From Druceiella hillmani (taxonomy: Eukaryota; Arthropoda; Insecta; Lepidoptera; Hepialidae): a stretch of DNA of 64,000 nucleotides. Under the pieces are notes generated by a model that was given only the letters and a program-made list of their open reading frames with translations, had not been told where the DNA came from and searched no databases. Location of the stretch: the NCBI GenBank assembly GCA_039881145.1, contig JAYKKI010000037.1:17549001-17613000 (forward strand), written 5' to 3'. Positions 49,346 through 60,720 of the stretch are shown one piece after another (the stretch's first letter is position 1; each line of letters begins with the position of its first letter). Made by a program: the position numbers and the translations under genes.

Positions 49346-50700
49346 AACCTACTTATGTAATACTAATAACGAAAATAAATCAAATTCATTAAAATCATAC
49401 TCCTAACCTTAGAGTTGCCGGCTAAAGTTGTCAGACCCGTAAAAGCAATCGTAATTTAATCCAACTATCAATTAATCCCAATTTATAATTACTCTGTCGA
49501 TTACGTCCAAGTGGACATTCCATTATTCCAATAGCCTGGTTTGGCTAAACTTAGTTAAATTAATTTGTCAGTTGCAACTCTGATGATTTTTATTGACTAA
49601 ATGGTTGATTATATAGGAATTTAGCGAAGAGATATTAAATGTTCTTATCAAGATTTAATATTAGCTTAGCAAAAGCGTCTTTTTACGGATACATCTGTTT
49701 TTAACTTTATAATATCGTCACAGGTAAAAAAGAGTGCCCGATTTTATTGCGATTGAGAGGGACATTTTAACCAAGTTGGGAAGAAAGTGCGCCCAATATA
49801 TTGGAAATGAGAAGGTCCGATACGATATGATGAAGGAGCGAGGTATGGAAAACAAACTCCGAACAAATTTTTATTTATTTCAAAAGTTATAATGTTCTAC
49901 TCCCCGAAATTGTACGGGCATTGGAAATAATTGTTAATACCGTTGAATAGTAATACAATTTTACATCAGAATTGTCACTCGCGTTTCCTATTTTGTTTTG
50001 ATTTATTAATAACGTAAACCTACTAACTTATGACATAAATCGGTTAATATTACAACCTATTATCAGTGCAAACAAACTCTGAAATATGTTTTCTACGACT
50101 AAAATAATATTAAAATTCAATTGCTGTTCGATAGGCTACTAACAGAAATGTAAACAGTATATAGCTGGGCAATCATATTGCTGCAGTTAATCTATAAGAG
50201 GAATTTATGTCACCTAGTCTAGCTAGTAACATTAACCTAAAGTTTAAATTTTCAGCAAAGTTAAAGAGATATTGATCTCGCAGCATTACGACTAAACATA
50301 TTTAAACCCCGTCAGTGGTATAAACTGTATTTGATCTTACAGACCTTAGTGTGTCATAATTACCACTAAGGAATTATTAACATGGGAATGACTTAATTCA
50401 AAATAGCTTTAAAGAACAAGCTTGTTATTGTTAGGAAAACGAAATGAAAATGAAGTGTTTTGTAGTTTAAAAAAGCATATTTAAAGACAAGTGTTTTCTG
50501 ACTGAACGAAGAATGATATTTCCTAAATAAGAAACAGCTATTTCGAAGGTCTTATTTTTAATTCCAAACGTGTGATACATATTTTACTGAAAATCCAAGG
50601 AAGAGTGAAAATTCTAAGGTAAAAGTCGGAACACGTAAAATTATTTCCGTAATAAATGGAAGAAAAAATTAACTAGTGAGTGGAGATAGTATCGAAATAC
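49346..50700. other. AT-rich non-coding stretch, nothing recognised
   Basis: Composition is slightly less extreme at 49400-49560, but no open frame or known motif was found. Confidence 0.6.
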
Positions 50701-50838
50701 TCTTCAGTTGTGTTTTGGGTTGAAATTTAGGTTATACATATATTAATTACTTTTTAAATGTTCACTGGAACCAGTGAAAATTAGAAAGAAATTTAATATA
50801 TGTATAACATAAATTTCAACCAAAGACACCATTAAAGA
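50701..50838. repeat. 138-bp foldback (long hairpin)
   Basis: Two arms of about 60 bp plus an 8-bp perfect core fold without any gap around a 2-nt loop. The core is TTCACTGG-AA-CCAGTGAA at 50761-50778. The middle of each arm is nearly perfect: GGTTGAAATTTAGGTTATAC against GGTTGAAATTTATGTTATAC when one arm is reversed, continuing through ATATATTAA. About 40 of the 50 bases from 50711-50760 match their partners by my count, and weaker pairing extends to 50701 and 50838. Candidate explanations are a foldback MITE or a hairpin RNA precursor. Confidence 0.9.
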
Positions 50839-51373
50839 ATTCGTCAATACTATATGTACTTTACACATACACTTATATAATTAAATTAAAGGGTCTACTA
50901 ATGAATTGAAAATGAGAATTGAGGAGAACTTCTGACCGAAATATCTGAAAGTTTAATATATAAACTAATCAAGGTTTTATTAAAATTTTATTGCCATTCT
51001 CTGTAAATCCATGACAAATTGTTAATAAAATACACTAAAAACTTGGACGGTCCACCCATTAAACGAAAAAAAAATTTAAATACCCTTAAGATCGCGGCAA
51101 AATTAACCGTTTTAAATTCTAAAAAATTCTCATACTTATTTTATGTGGCCCCGGCAGCGGCTGTAATATAAAAAAAATCTTTCATTGAACTTTTTTCCTG
51201 TGTTCTACAGTGTAGAAAATGAATAACTATGATAAATTCGAGTTGGAGTTTGGCTCAGTTAAAATCAGAATGAAACTGAAGAGTAACAGAGACTGCAAGG
51301 AAATGATAGTTTGTCAAAAATTAAGTTACTCGACTCAAATTTGTGCCGGTCTTGATAATTATTTTATTTTGAA
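50839..51373. other. AT-rich non-coding stretch, nothing recognised
   Basis: No features seen. Confidence 0.6.
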
Positions 51374-51403
51374 TTGTTCAATTTCATTAATAAATTGAAC
51401 AAT
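51374..51403. repeat. Inverted repeat, 12-bp arms
   Basis: ATTGTTCAATTT and AAATTGAACAAT are perfect complements around a 6-nt loop. Confidence 0.85.
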
Positions 51404-51856
51404 AAATCTTTGAAACTTACATTGTCTACTACTAGTTTAAATTGGATGAAGCTATGTTTGGGTAAGAATAAGTTATATGTATTTTCCATTTAATGACTGA
51501 CTGTGTGACTTTATTCTAAATGGTCTTCGTCTAATGGTGAATTTCGTAGAGTTTTGAATGCATACATTATTAAGGGTAAAAAAATAATAAGAAATATTTT
51601 GGATTTAAATTATATACAATTTATTTTCATTTGCTGCTGCGATTTGTGAAAAAAAGAATCCGTAAAAATTAGGAAAAAAAAACGCAGCGCCGTCTAGGTG
51701 GCTTCTAATAAAGCTTTAATTAGCTTTTGGTCATATTTGAATTTAATTGTATTACGTAAGTCACGTAATTTAATTTTTAGTACAAAGTTAATAGAAGATT
51801 AAGTTAGTTTCTATGTATTTGAAATAAATATTTATTTTACGTACCTAGTTCAGACA
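51404..51856. other. AT-rich non-coding stretch, nothing recognised
   Basis: AGCGCCGTCTAGGTGGC at 51686-51702 is a variant of the GCGCCATCTA phrase at 41547. No other feature. Confidence 0.55.
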
Positions 51857-51946
51857 CCATACTTACCACATGAGAAAAATTAATGTTAATTATTTTTGTC
51901 ACGTGGTAAGTATGGCATGGTAAGTATATTTTTCTCATGTGGTAAG
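51857..51946. repeat. Nested inverted repeat with two alternative partners
   Basis: CTTACCACATGAGAAAAAT at 51862-51880 is the exact reverse complement of 51928-51946. The overlapping CCATACTTACCAC at 51857-51869 also pairs perfectly with GTGGTAAGTATGG at 51903-51915. GGTAAG(TAT) therefore occurs three times on the right side, and the left arm can form either of two mutually exclusive hairpins. Confidence 0.93.
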
Positions 51947-52347
51947 GATTTATTTCCAATATTCACTTCATATGTCATTTATAAATGAAAGATTTAGGCA
52001 CTCTTTTTTTATAATAATTGGAACATCTTTTTTCTGACCTAGTTAAATGTTACTGTCATGCTTAATACTCTTTTGGATACATCGTTTTCGTACAAAAATA
52101 TGAAATATTAATTAAAAAAATGTCGCCAGAGTTATGTAAATATTTTATGGAATAACTGATCCTATGTAATCGTAACAAATTATCTTCTTTATGGTAATCG
52201 TTTTATATCACTAATTAATAAATATATTTCTTCCCTGGTCATCCGTGAAAAATTCATATTTAGATCCACAGAGTATTAATAATCTTTGTACATATGTAAT
52301 AATTTCTATATATAGATGTATGCACATCTATATATATATAGATATAC
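51947..52347. other. AT-rich non-coding stretch, nothing recognised
   Basis: A small ATAGATGTATGCACATCTAT hairpin lies at 52312-52331. Nothing else seen. Confidence 0.6.
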
Positions 52348-52443
52348 TAATTTCTTTTCTATTATTATTCTAGTACAGTCGTGTACATTAGTACATACAA
52401 TAATTTCTTTTCGATTATTATTCTAGTACAGTCGTGTACATTA
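52348..52443 (+). repeat. 53-bp tandem duplication
   Basis: TAATTTCTTTTCTATTATTA at 52348 and TAATTTCTTTTCGATTATTA at 52401, each continuing TTCTAGTACAGTCGTGTACA. One substitution is visible in about 43 aligned bases, so the duplication is fairly recent. Confidence 0.93.
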
Positions 52444-53080
52444 CTTGTATGCTGTAGCGTGCAGACAAGTTCTCGATAGCTGCGCGTACTTTATGTAATA
52501 TTTACACAATATTTCAAGCCACTTTTTGTGCATCTCATAACAGATCAAAATATTGCCATAAAACAGTTTTTTCTTCAAATCTTCCTAGACTAAATATTTA
52601 CTGAGTAAAGATTACGTGGATTATTATCACTTCAGGCATCGAACATGAGATTTATATAGCTTTAAAATTATTTATAGAAGAATGGATTAAAATTATTTAA
52701 GACACATATTATTATTAAGTAAATATCCAATATCTTTCATTAATAAAGTGAGTAAGCAAATTTCCAAAAACAAAAAAATTAATATAACTTTCAAAATTAT
52801 GATTGTTATAAAATTTATTTATAAATCTACCACTGAACCACTGAATGTACTGAAACACATTATGTAAGTTTTATATCAAAGAGGATTGAATCAATAGTCG
52901 ATAGTGCCAAAATAAAAATGGTAATTTAAAGATAAATAAGATAAAGCTTAAAGATAAAAAAGATAACCCATTTAATTTTTAAGTTTCTTGTTTCCCGTAA
53001 AAACATTCAGTTTGATCACAATTTATTCTCTTTCAATTTTAGAAGGTATCTCTCATGAGATAAATGTTCCTCTCAGCCAA
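52444..53080. other. AT-rich non-coding stretch, nothing recognised
   Basis: No gene or repeat recognised. Confidence 0.6.
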
Positions 53081-53240
53081 AGGTCTCACAAGGAAACGCC
53101 TCAGGTACTTTGAAAAGGCAGTGCTGCACAGACTACCGCACCAAGTGGAGCGTGTGATTGTTTATTAATCTGGCCACATATTATCGTTGACTTCACACTC
53201 GAATGCCCGGGGTAGATCGATATTTTCGTCGCTGCAGCGT
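53081..53240. other. GC-richer island, unrecognised
   Basis: About 160 bp clearly less AT-rich than their surroundings (AGGTCTCACAAGGAAACGCC, CTGCACAGACTACCGCACCA, ATGCCCGGGGTAGATCGATA). Stops occur in every frame except for runs of up to about 30 codons, and no protein similarity was recognised. It could be a short exon, a decayed repeat or a regulatory block. Confidence 0.3.
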
Positions 53241-53405
53241 TAAAGAAATATTTTGTTTTTGTAATCTATAGACAGTACCATCACTAAATAGAACAATTAT
53301 AAAATATACGACGCTCTTGGATGTATCAATATTTTTATCTTAATCTAAAATATAATTATCTTTCTATGATTATAAACACTTTATTCGCTTTTTTTCTGGT
53401 GGATC

Positions 53406-53451
<46 letters not shown>

Positions 53452-53490
53452 TTACCGCGGAATATGTCTTCATCTCCGCGGTAATATGTG

Positions 53491-53552
<62 letters not shown>
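53406..53552. repeat. (AT)n tract enclosing a 25-bp inverted repeat
   Basis: Inside the tract, 53437-53461 (ATGTACACATACATATTACC..) pairs with 53475-53499 (..GGTAATATGTGTGTGTACAT) around a 13-nt loop. The pairing includes a perfect GC-rich TATTACCGCGGA/TCCGCGGTAATA core. (AT)n continues on both sides, longer on the right. Confidence 0.93.
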
Positions 53553-53556
<4 letters not shown>

Positions 53557-53935
53557 TAATAATGTTTTCATCTCATAGGTATTTTTAATCTCAGCTTGAA
53601 TTTTAAGCCAAATTACTGAATTTTTAAAAACTTAGTGCCGGATCTCACTGCCTTACACATTCTGATACTTACACATTTCAATTTATTTTTATGCATTCAA
53701 AATTTCTTAAAGAATATATAACGAAAAATTATTTTCAATTTATTTTGTACCTTAAGCATTCTCAGTAAAAATTGAATTGAAATAGGTATTTTATGTGATG
53801 TTTAAAAACAGACAAAGAAAAAATATTCAGAAAAACAAAACGTCTTTGACGAATTATTTCGAAAGGATAAAGTTAGCCTAAATATAAATTCGAACAAAGC
53901 TAACCTAAATCCTAATACCCTCAGTGGTATTCCAA
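53553..53935. other. AT-rich non-coding stretch, nothing recognised
   Basis: No features seen. Confidence 0.6.
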
Positions 53936-53990
53936 AATAAGTTCCAAGTAAATCGGTTCAGTAGTTTTTGGATATTTTGACAAACGATAA
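53936..53990 (+). repeat. Dispersed repeat fragment (AAATCGGTTCAGTAGTTT phrase)
   Basis: AAGTAAATCGGTTCAGTAGT at 53947 followed by TTTTGGATATTTTGACAAAC. I recall this text as a conserved part of common insect repeats. Confidence 0.5.
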
Positions 53991-56289
53991 GGAAGACGAG
54001 ATAAAAACATAACAGAATAATGCGTTCTAAGTTCAAGAAAGTCTAAATAGCATATTCTACTAATACGCTTACACGTATGTTTTTAATCTATCGGCATTAT
54101 TCCGTGACTTTTTATGGCAATAGAGATACATTCCGAAACTTCTCTGGGCTACAATACAGATTAAATACAAAGGTAATTTAACGAACGTTATTATTGTTGC
54201 ATGCTCTGTTTACAAACTCATGCTCGATGAGAAACAATAGTAATGATGCACATAACACACTCATGAAAAGAAGCGACTTAATAGCAGGTTCACGACATAT
54301 TTCAAGTACTAATATAAGTGAATCGTTGACGTCGCGTAGCTTAAAAAGGTATCTTAAGCGTTTTCTTTTTTTTGAACTAACATTTCAACTCTTTAAATTA
54401 CCCCATGAAAATTTTTAAAATTTTTATTAATTTTCTCTTGTTTCAATTTTTTCCGACACGGGTTTGCAAATATAATTCTACAATGTTTTGTATTACGCTA
54501 CGAGAGATGTACGTTGAAGAATCGCATTCCGTCACCTCCCAATGAAGTAGCAAAGATAACAACGCTGGAAAAGTTTTAATACGATTTGACTGCTTCTGCC
54601 TCTAATTTAGTTCAATTAATGGCTCTAGCGTTAATGTAACCTCGAGATATGCACGCAAATTTTACCAGGAGAATAGTTTATTCATCGATGAAATACTATA
54701 TTCTACATAGTCACAACCGGTTTGTATTTATTAATTTCCAAGTATTTTTAGATAAATTATAAGGTGTGTCATGGCATAAAAAAAGTTTTCAAATTAAGAT
54801 AAAAAAATGATGTTATACGAAGAACCTTGTTTTGGTAGAAATAATGTCAATTTCAGCAATCATTCAAGAAAAATGTAATGATAATATCTGTATTGCTGTA
54901 GCTAGAATTAATCTTATTTACAATCGTTTACAAAAAAACACTCAAGAAATAAACAATTTAAACTTTGCATTCCTTTTACCTGAAGTTGCAATTTAAAATA
55001 TACAAAGCAACTGGTATATAAAACGAACTTAGATAAATATTTATTTGCAGTTCTACTTATTTTGACGAGGAGTTTAATTTTGCTGCACCGAAAGTTTAGG
55101 TTATGAGGAAAAACTTGTATTTTTTAAGCTCAGTATAAATTTAAAAACCATAAGTGCATAATTTTTAAGATTTTCGCTGCAAAAGGAAAAAAGAACCCAT
55201 ATAGGATCACTTCGTTTCCTTTCTATCGGTCTTTTAAGACACTTTTTCTCAGTAACGCGTGTAGATATTAAGTTAATTTTATAATAAATACATAGGTCTG
55301 TAGCTTCAAAGGACAGCTGTAAAAGCAAAGTACCACAGCACAAGTAGAGAAAAAGATCCAAAAAATTTTATTTGTAATTACATAACATAATTTTTTTTAA
55401 CGTGTGCTTGAAAAATACATAGTAGGTAATATATTTTCCTTCAGAAAAATGAAATTTTTGTATATGTAATTAAATAGGAATATTATGAACCACTAAATGT
55501 TTATAAATATCTATAAGTGTGCATATTCCTCATAGCGCGAGTTTTACTTATTCTTAATAAATTTTTAAATTTTTAGAACCTTTTTTAACAATTCTATCGA
55601 AAAGAAATACCCCCATAATTAGACACGTATAATCTTATATGCATTTTGGCCCCTTAAGCGACAGGTACTTTATTTTTATTGCATTTTTAATAAATTTACG
55701 AAGTTATTAAAATTAAATAAAAAGAAAGATTACAGTTTGTATGCGGTTCAGTTATCTATTTCAACGCCTGACTCTGATGAGTAGATCAGTTTACGTATTA
55801 GAAGTCTAAGCAAAAATTTACACCCTATTCAAATTCTATTTACATCCTCCGCAGCTTGTAATCAAAATGTTATTATCTCATATTTCAATAAATCCTACGG
55901 ATTTACCTCGAAAATGAATAAAATCCACAATCGCTAATTAAAATTTCTGTTAATATCCCTAAGTTTACGTTTCACCATACAATAAATGACAACGACAAAC
56001 TCAAAGCATTATTTTCCAAGTAACTCTGCATTGCTTGTTCACAACCTTAGTTATTTGAACGTTTGATAGTACATAATTTTTCGTTTGTACTGAATTTGAT
56101 ATAATCATCATACTATATTTTTTAAAGAATATTTAATTGTAAAAAGTCGTTGTTGTTGTGAAAAGAAGCAGCTAAAAGCGCTAATACTTATGTTCACATA
56201 CAATAATGTGGTATTTACTTATTTATTCTATTAATTAAAAGTACATGGTGTTAAACAAAATTTAACAATCGCGGAAGAGCTACCTGATT
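53991..56289. other. AT-rich non-coding stretch, nothing recognised
   Basis: A GC-richer piece at 54480-54670 has no recognised similarity. Short chance open frames only. Confidence 0.6.
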
Positions 56290-56293
56290 AATA

Positions 56294-56345
<52 letters not shown>

Positions 56346-56365
56346 TACATATATGTAAATATGTA
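56290..56365. repeat. (AT)n microsatellite
   Basis: ATATATATGTGTGTATAT, then pure (AT)n, then ACATATATACATATATG. Confidence 0.97.
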
Positions 56366-56798
56366 CATGAGAAGAAGAGAGCACTATAATTTTCGAGACA
56401 ATCAAATAGACAAAACGCATTACTCGTAGCGTCAAGTGTAGCATTCAGTAACTTTACCTCCTGCGATATTTATTTTTATCACACTAAATATATTTTACTC
56501 TGAAATTTCTTAAACCTCTTGAAATACAGTCACCGAATACGATTAAATAGTGTATGAGAAAATTTTGATCTGATCGCCCACGACATTGGATTTTCAAACC
56601 ATTTAAATAAAAATAACTGCACAACTGAATAAAGGCCTGTTAAAAAAATACTATCGTTTATAATCTACCAAGTTTAAATGACACATTTCACTGAAGACAA
56701 ATTTCACATTTACTCCGACAAAATACTTACTTGAACCACGTAATAACTCAGTCATTTCAACACACTGCCTAAGGACAAATAACCTGTTTTTTAACCTG

Positions 56799-56803
<5 letters not shown>
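56366..56803. other. AT-rich non-coding stretch, nothing recognised
   Basis: No features seen between two (AT)n tracts. Confidence 0.6.
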
Positions 56804-56858
<55 letters not shown>

Positions 56859-56866
56859 CATATATG

Positions 56867-56901
<35 letters not shown>

Positions 56902-56903
56902 GT

Positions 56904-56946
<43 letters not shown>

Positions 56947-56957
56947 TGTATATATAC
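56804..56957. repeat. (AT)n microsatellite with palindromic interruptions
   Basis: About 150 bp of alternating A/T broken by TATACATATATGTATA and TGTATACATA blocks. These are themselves palindromic. Confidence 0.96.
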
Positions 56958-58509
56958 ACGTCCGTGCGTTCATGCTTGTGCGTGATATTTAGGTCATGAT
57001 AAATTGATTACGACGATTGAAAAATGTGCAAGTATTATTAGCATTTATAAAGTTATAAGAACGAAATAGTGCGTAACAGTGAAACTGAAATTGAATTTCA
57101 GAAAGAAATACAGACAGAAAATTTATTCAGTAAAGACAAGAAAATAGATGCAGACATCAATAGACTGCTGATAGAATTTGGAAAGAAATGTTTAGAGTTA
57201 GAAAATTAATAAAAATCTAAATAATGAGACAGTATAAATTTAAAAAAGATAAAAGTAAATGGAAAATAATGAGAATAATTTGAGTAAATATGTAAAGACC
57301 AAATTTAGATTAGGATTATGATCCGGTTTTTAGGTAATCATTTTGGTTTTTATATAATTATATACATAATAATAAATATTAAGGAATAACAAATAAACGT
57401 TTACATTAATCGCAGAAAGAATAGTTTAAGAATGAACTCTTAATTTCTACATAAATGCCTTAAAAAGGGGTAACTTATAGAGAAGTAGTGAGTTAGATAT
57501 ATGTTCATAGTTTTCATTTTTAATCACAGTTTCATGGTTTTAAAAATTGTTTTAATATGTTTCTTTCGATATTTTAAATACTTTAATTCATTCATATGTT
57601 CAATCATTATTGTTTTAGATTCAACGCCGTATCAACGGAAAATAATTGAAAGTTCAGTAAATACATTAATCGAAATGATTTTAGAGATAGTATTTCTCTT
57701 GATGATCAAAATGATAAAGTTTAATTTGATTTTCATACATGTAAATTGACAACTAATTTATTCCAAAAATTGTGTAAACTTGTCATTTTAGACTTACTTT
57801 AAAAACCAAAGGAAAAAATCCGAAGTAGTATTAAAGTTTTATTGAGTAAATTAATCATGAAAAAATAAATTCATACATTTTTCAATTATGAATTATTCAC
57901 AATAAAAACAGTAAAAATAATTTTACATTTTTATATGTAATCAATATTAATTATATTCTAACAATAAATTATTTGAGACCGGCTAACATCTCGTCATGAC
58001 TTAACTTTGAATTTCGAACCTTCATTTCTAAACTTGGCACTTCCTGTGAATTTGAAGATGCTTAGGTATTGAGCAATGAGATTTGAGCTTTTCAGACCTT
58101 AAATGAAGGTACATTTTACATGGAATTTAAATATATAATTGTGGTGGTGCATTTAATATATAGTATGCTAATATGTAGTATGGATGGTAATATATTAGGA
58201 AATGCTTAATTTTTCAGGCACAATATACTTCAGAGCAGTAGAAACTACGAAAAGCATCCCGACTATGTATTATACAGTATGGAGGATACATAAAGTATGT
58301 ACATGAAATACAGGTTATGTTTAACTGTCAATTACGGTACTATCACTCTCTTAGTCATTTGTTGTAAACTAAGATATTTGTTATAAGACATTTAATCCGT
58401 TAAACTATATTTACTAAATATTGTCGTCCATAAAATATGGCGTAACTGATGGCCAAGAAGTTATAGCAGTTATAGTAATACGGCAGCCTGGATACAATGA
58501 AAGATCGGC
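56958..58509. other. AT-rich non-coding stretch, nothing recognised
   Basis: Purine-rich on the plus strand at 57050-57280. An 82-codon open frame at 57501 has no motif. The last part (58430-58509) may be the start of the LINE relic, but I could not place it. Confidence 0.5.
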
Positions 58510-59945
58510 TGGAAGTTTGAAATATTGAGAAAGGGTACATTTCCCACACGCTGAAAAATTGCACACCATACGTCGATGTACAAGTCTGGTAATAAACAGC
58601 TGTGGAAAATTACCGATAAACATCGACTTTATCAGTAATACCAAAGTTTTTTTAAAAGTTAGTTCTTAGTAGGATGTAACGGGTTGTGTATCAGTATGTC
58701 ATTGAGGAACAGCATGGATTTGTTTGGAATCGATCAGTACTAACCGACCTACTCGTATATTCACAATTTCCTTTAAATGAATTGATTGCGGGATACAGAT
58801 CGATTTTTTATGTGCAGAGTTTAAAAACTATTTGATAATGTCGATCATCTCACCTTAGAGACGAAAAAAAAGAGAGTTTCGTCGATGGCACCAAGGGTTA
58901 TTTGCTTCAATCGATTATTTGTTACGAGAGCAAAAGACGACAAACAGTGTAAATTCACGTATTTATATCGCTGTACGTTCCCGTAAATTTAGAAATGCCT
59001 CAAATTCTATACATGACCCCTTTTTATTTGTCCTTTTTAAAAATTGCATCTTTAAGTGCTTCAAATGTAGAAATGTTCTTGTTTTAAGCTGATAGCCTTA
59101 AGATATTCTAAAAAATAAAGACAATACCGATGGTACTCACTTACAGGAAGATCTTAAAAGACTCGATGCGTACTACACTATCTACAAAGTACATATAAGT
59201 TATAAGTGTAAATATGTAATTTTCCCTAAAAATAAGTTGGTCCTTTCCTATCTTTATAATATTATTCAGGCTTTATAATATTATTGGGGCTATTCCTCAT
59301 CACGGTGGTATTTCAACAAAGTCTTTTCATGATATACGTGATCTTGGAAATATTTTCGATTCCAAATTGCACTTCGCTACTCATTTGGAGCAGATTACCA
59401 TGCAAGCCTATACGTTACTGGGTTTTGTGTAGAGAACTTCCAAGTAATTTTAGGAATGCAAACGTACCGAATTCTTTATACAGCTCTTGTCCGATCTCAA
59501 GTTCAGTATTTTGTTGCAATCTGGAATCCTTATGGCAAAAAAATATAGATATGATAGGATTGAACGGATAGAAAATGGGTGCTTACGCACATAACAATAC
59601 TGCTTTCACACGCTTAAAAATGACTATGCTAAGGCAATTTTGCTTTTTAAGTAGAGAACGCTACACAGCAGCGTGTTGGATTGTGAGCAACTGTGCTGTA
59701 AAATATCTATAATGATCTGTACGATTGTTCAGACATCGTTAGCTAACTGGATTTGTATATTTCTCTCCGCTTTTTCATCTTATCATTGCTCGTACTAATG
59801 TCTGCATCCACGCGCAATTACGCAGACTTTGTAATGATTATGACAAGATATTACAGTCTTTTGACATTTTCCCTAGTTCTTCATCCCAATACAAAAGAAT
59901 CCATTTCGAAAATATTGCGTAAGGATCAATTTCCTAACGTAAATT
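58510..59945 (+). pseudogene. Decayed LINE reverse transcriptase (Jockey/CR1-like)
   Basis: Blocks in correct order across several frames: LRKGTFP..(stop for Trp)KIAHH..MYKSGN at about 58530-58600, VENYR..LSVIPKFF at 58605-58655, QYVIEEQHGFVWNRSVLTDL from 58692, KLFDNVDH at about 58830, RRWHQGLFASIDYLL at about 58880, and ADSLKIF at about 59088, where the YADD motif has become stop-Ala-Asp-Ser. Then come THLQEDLKRLDAYYTIYK from 59135, IRDLGNIFDSKLHFATHLEQ from about 59335, YTALVRSQVQY..IWNPY at about 59475, YDRIERIENGCLR at about 59555, and ARTN..YA near 59785. At least six frame changes or stops are needed to read it, so it is old and inactive. No endonuclease, ORF1, poly(A) tail or target-site duplication was identified. 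Spurious open frames of 64-95 codons overlap it. Confidence 0.85.
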
Positions 59946-60609
59946 AATCAATTATTGTGAATTTTGAATACCGGTATTTTCATTGTTAATTATTATTTAA
60001 ATGTTTAGTTATTTTATCAAGTTATTGATATGATTAATTTTTATATTCTTTCATTTTAAATTTTTAATTATCATGTTTTTTTTTCGTAATTTAGTGTTGT
60101 TATTTACATTATTACTTTGGTACTCAATTATTGTTTTGTTCATTCTTAACCTTCCTTTATTCTTGTTTTTAAATTATTACTATTATTTATATAAAATTAT
60201 TGTTACCTTGCTTTTAATCAATGTGTAGGTAAATCAATACTCAACGTAAATTAGCATCTAGGTTTAGAGATGTTAGGATACAATTCTGCCTAGTATTAAA
60301 CTTCTAAACTGTTAAGTTTTAATGCCTCTTTTTCTGTATTTTCTGGTGTGAAATCAAAAAGATTTGAAGTAAGTAAAAAAAGAGTGAAAAAAAACGTAAT
60401 TTTGAAATATATTTTTTGTGCACAGGATTAATCACTTAAATATATATGATTTTCTATTATTATGTAATTTCTTGCTAAATCGGCTTCCTAACTACGCATA
60501 TAATAAAACTGCAAAAGAGTAAATTTGTACATTGAAATATATATTTAAAAAAGTGATTTATTTAGCATCAAGAATCATAATAGTGGCCAGAAATTTTTTA
60601 AAAAAATTT
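59946..60609. other. AT-rich non-coding stretch after the LINE relic
   Basis: T-rich on the plus strand. It could include the relic's 3' UTR, but no tail was resolved. Confidence 0.5.
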
Positions 60610-60720
60610 CTCTTTGTCTGGTAGTACGTTAATTTGGGCGGTTATCATACAAAATCTACTACACGGATTTTGATAAAATTTGGTACGGTAACAATATATA
60701 CCTAGGAGCAACACATAAAA
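60610..60720 (+). repeat. Dispersed repeat fragment (ACTACACGGATTTTGAT phrase)
   Basis: TTATCATACAAAATCTACTA, CACGGATTTTGATAAAATTT, GGTACGGTA and CCTAGGAGCAACACATAA. I recall this order as a conserved non-coding tail in many insect repeats. Confidence 0.55.

Noticed and set aside
59284..59571. 95-codon open frame as a small protein
   Set aside because: It is the wrong frame across the LINE reverse-transcriptase relic. The other frames give the RT blocks.
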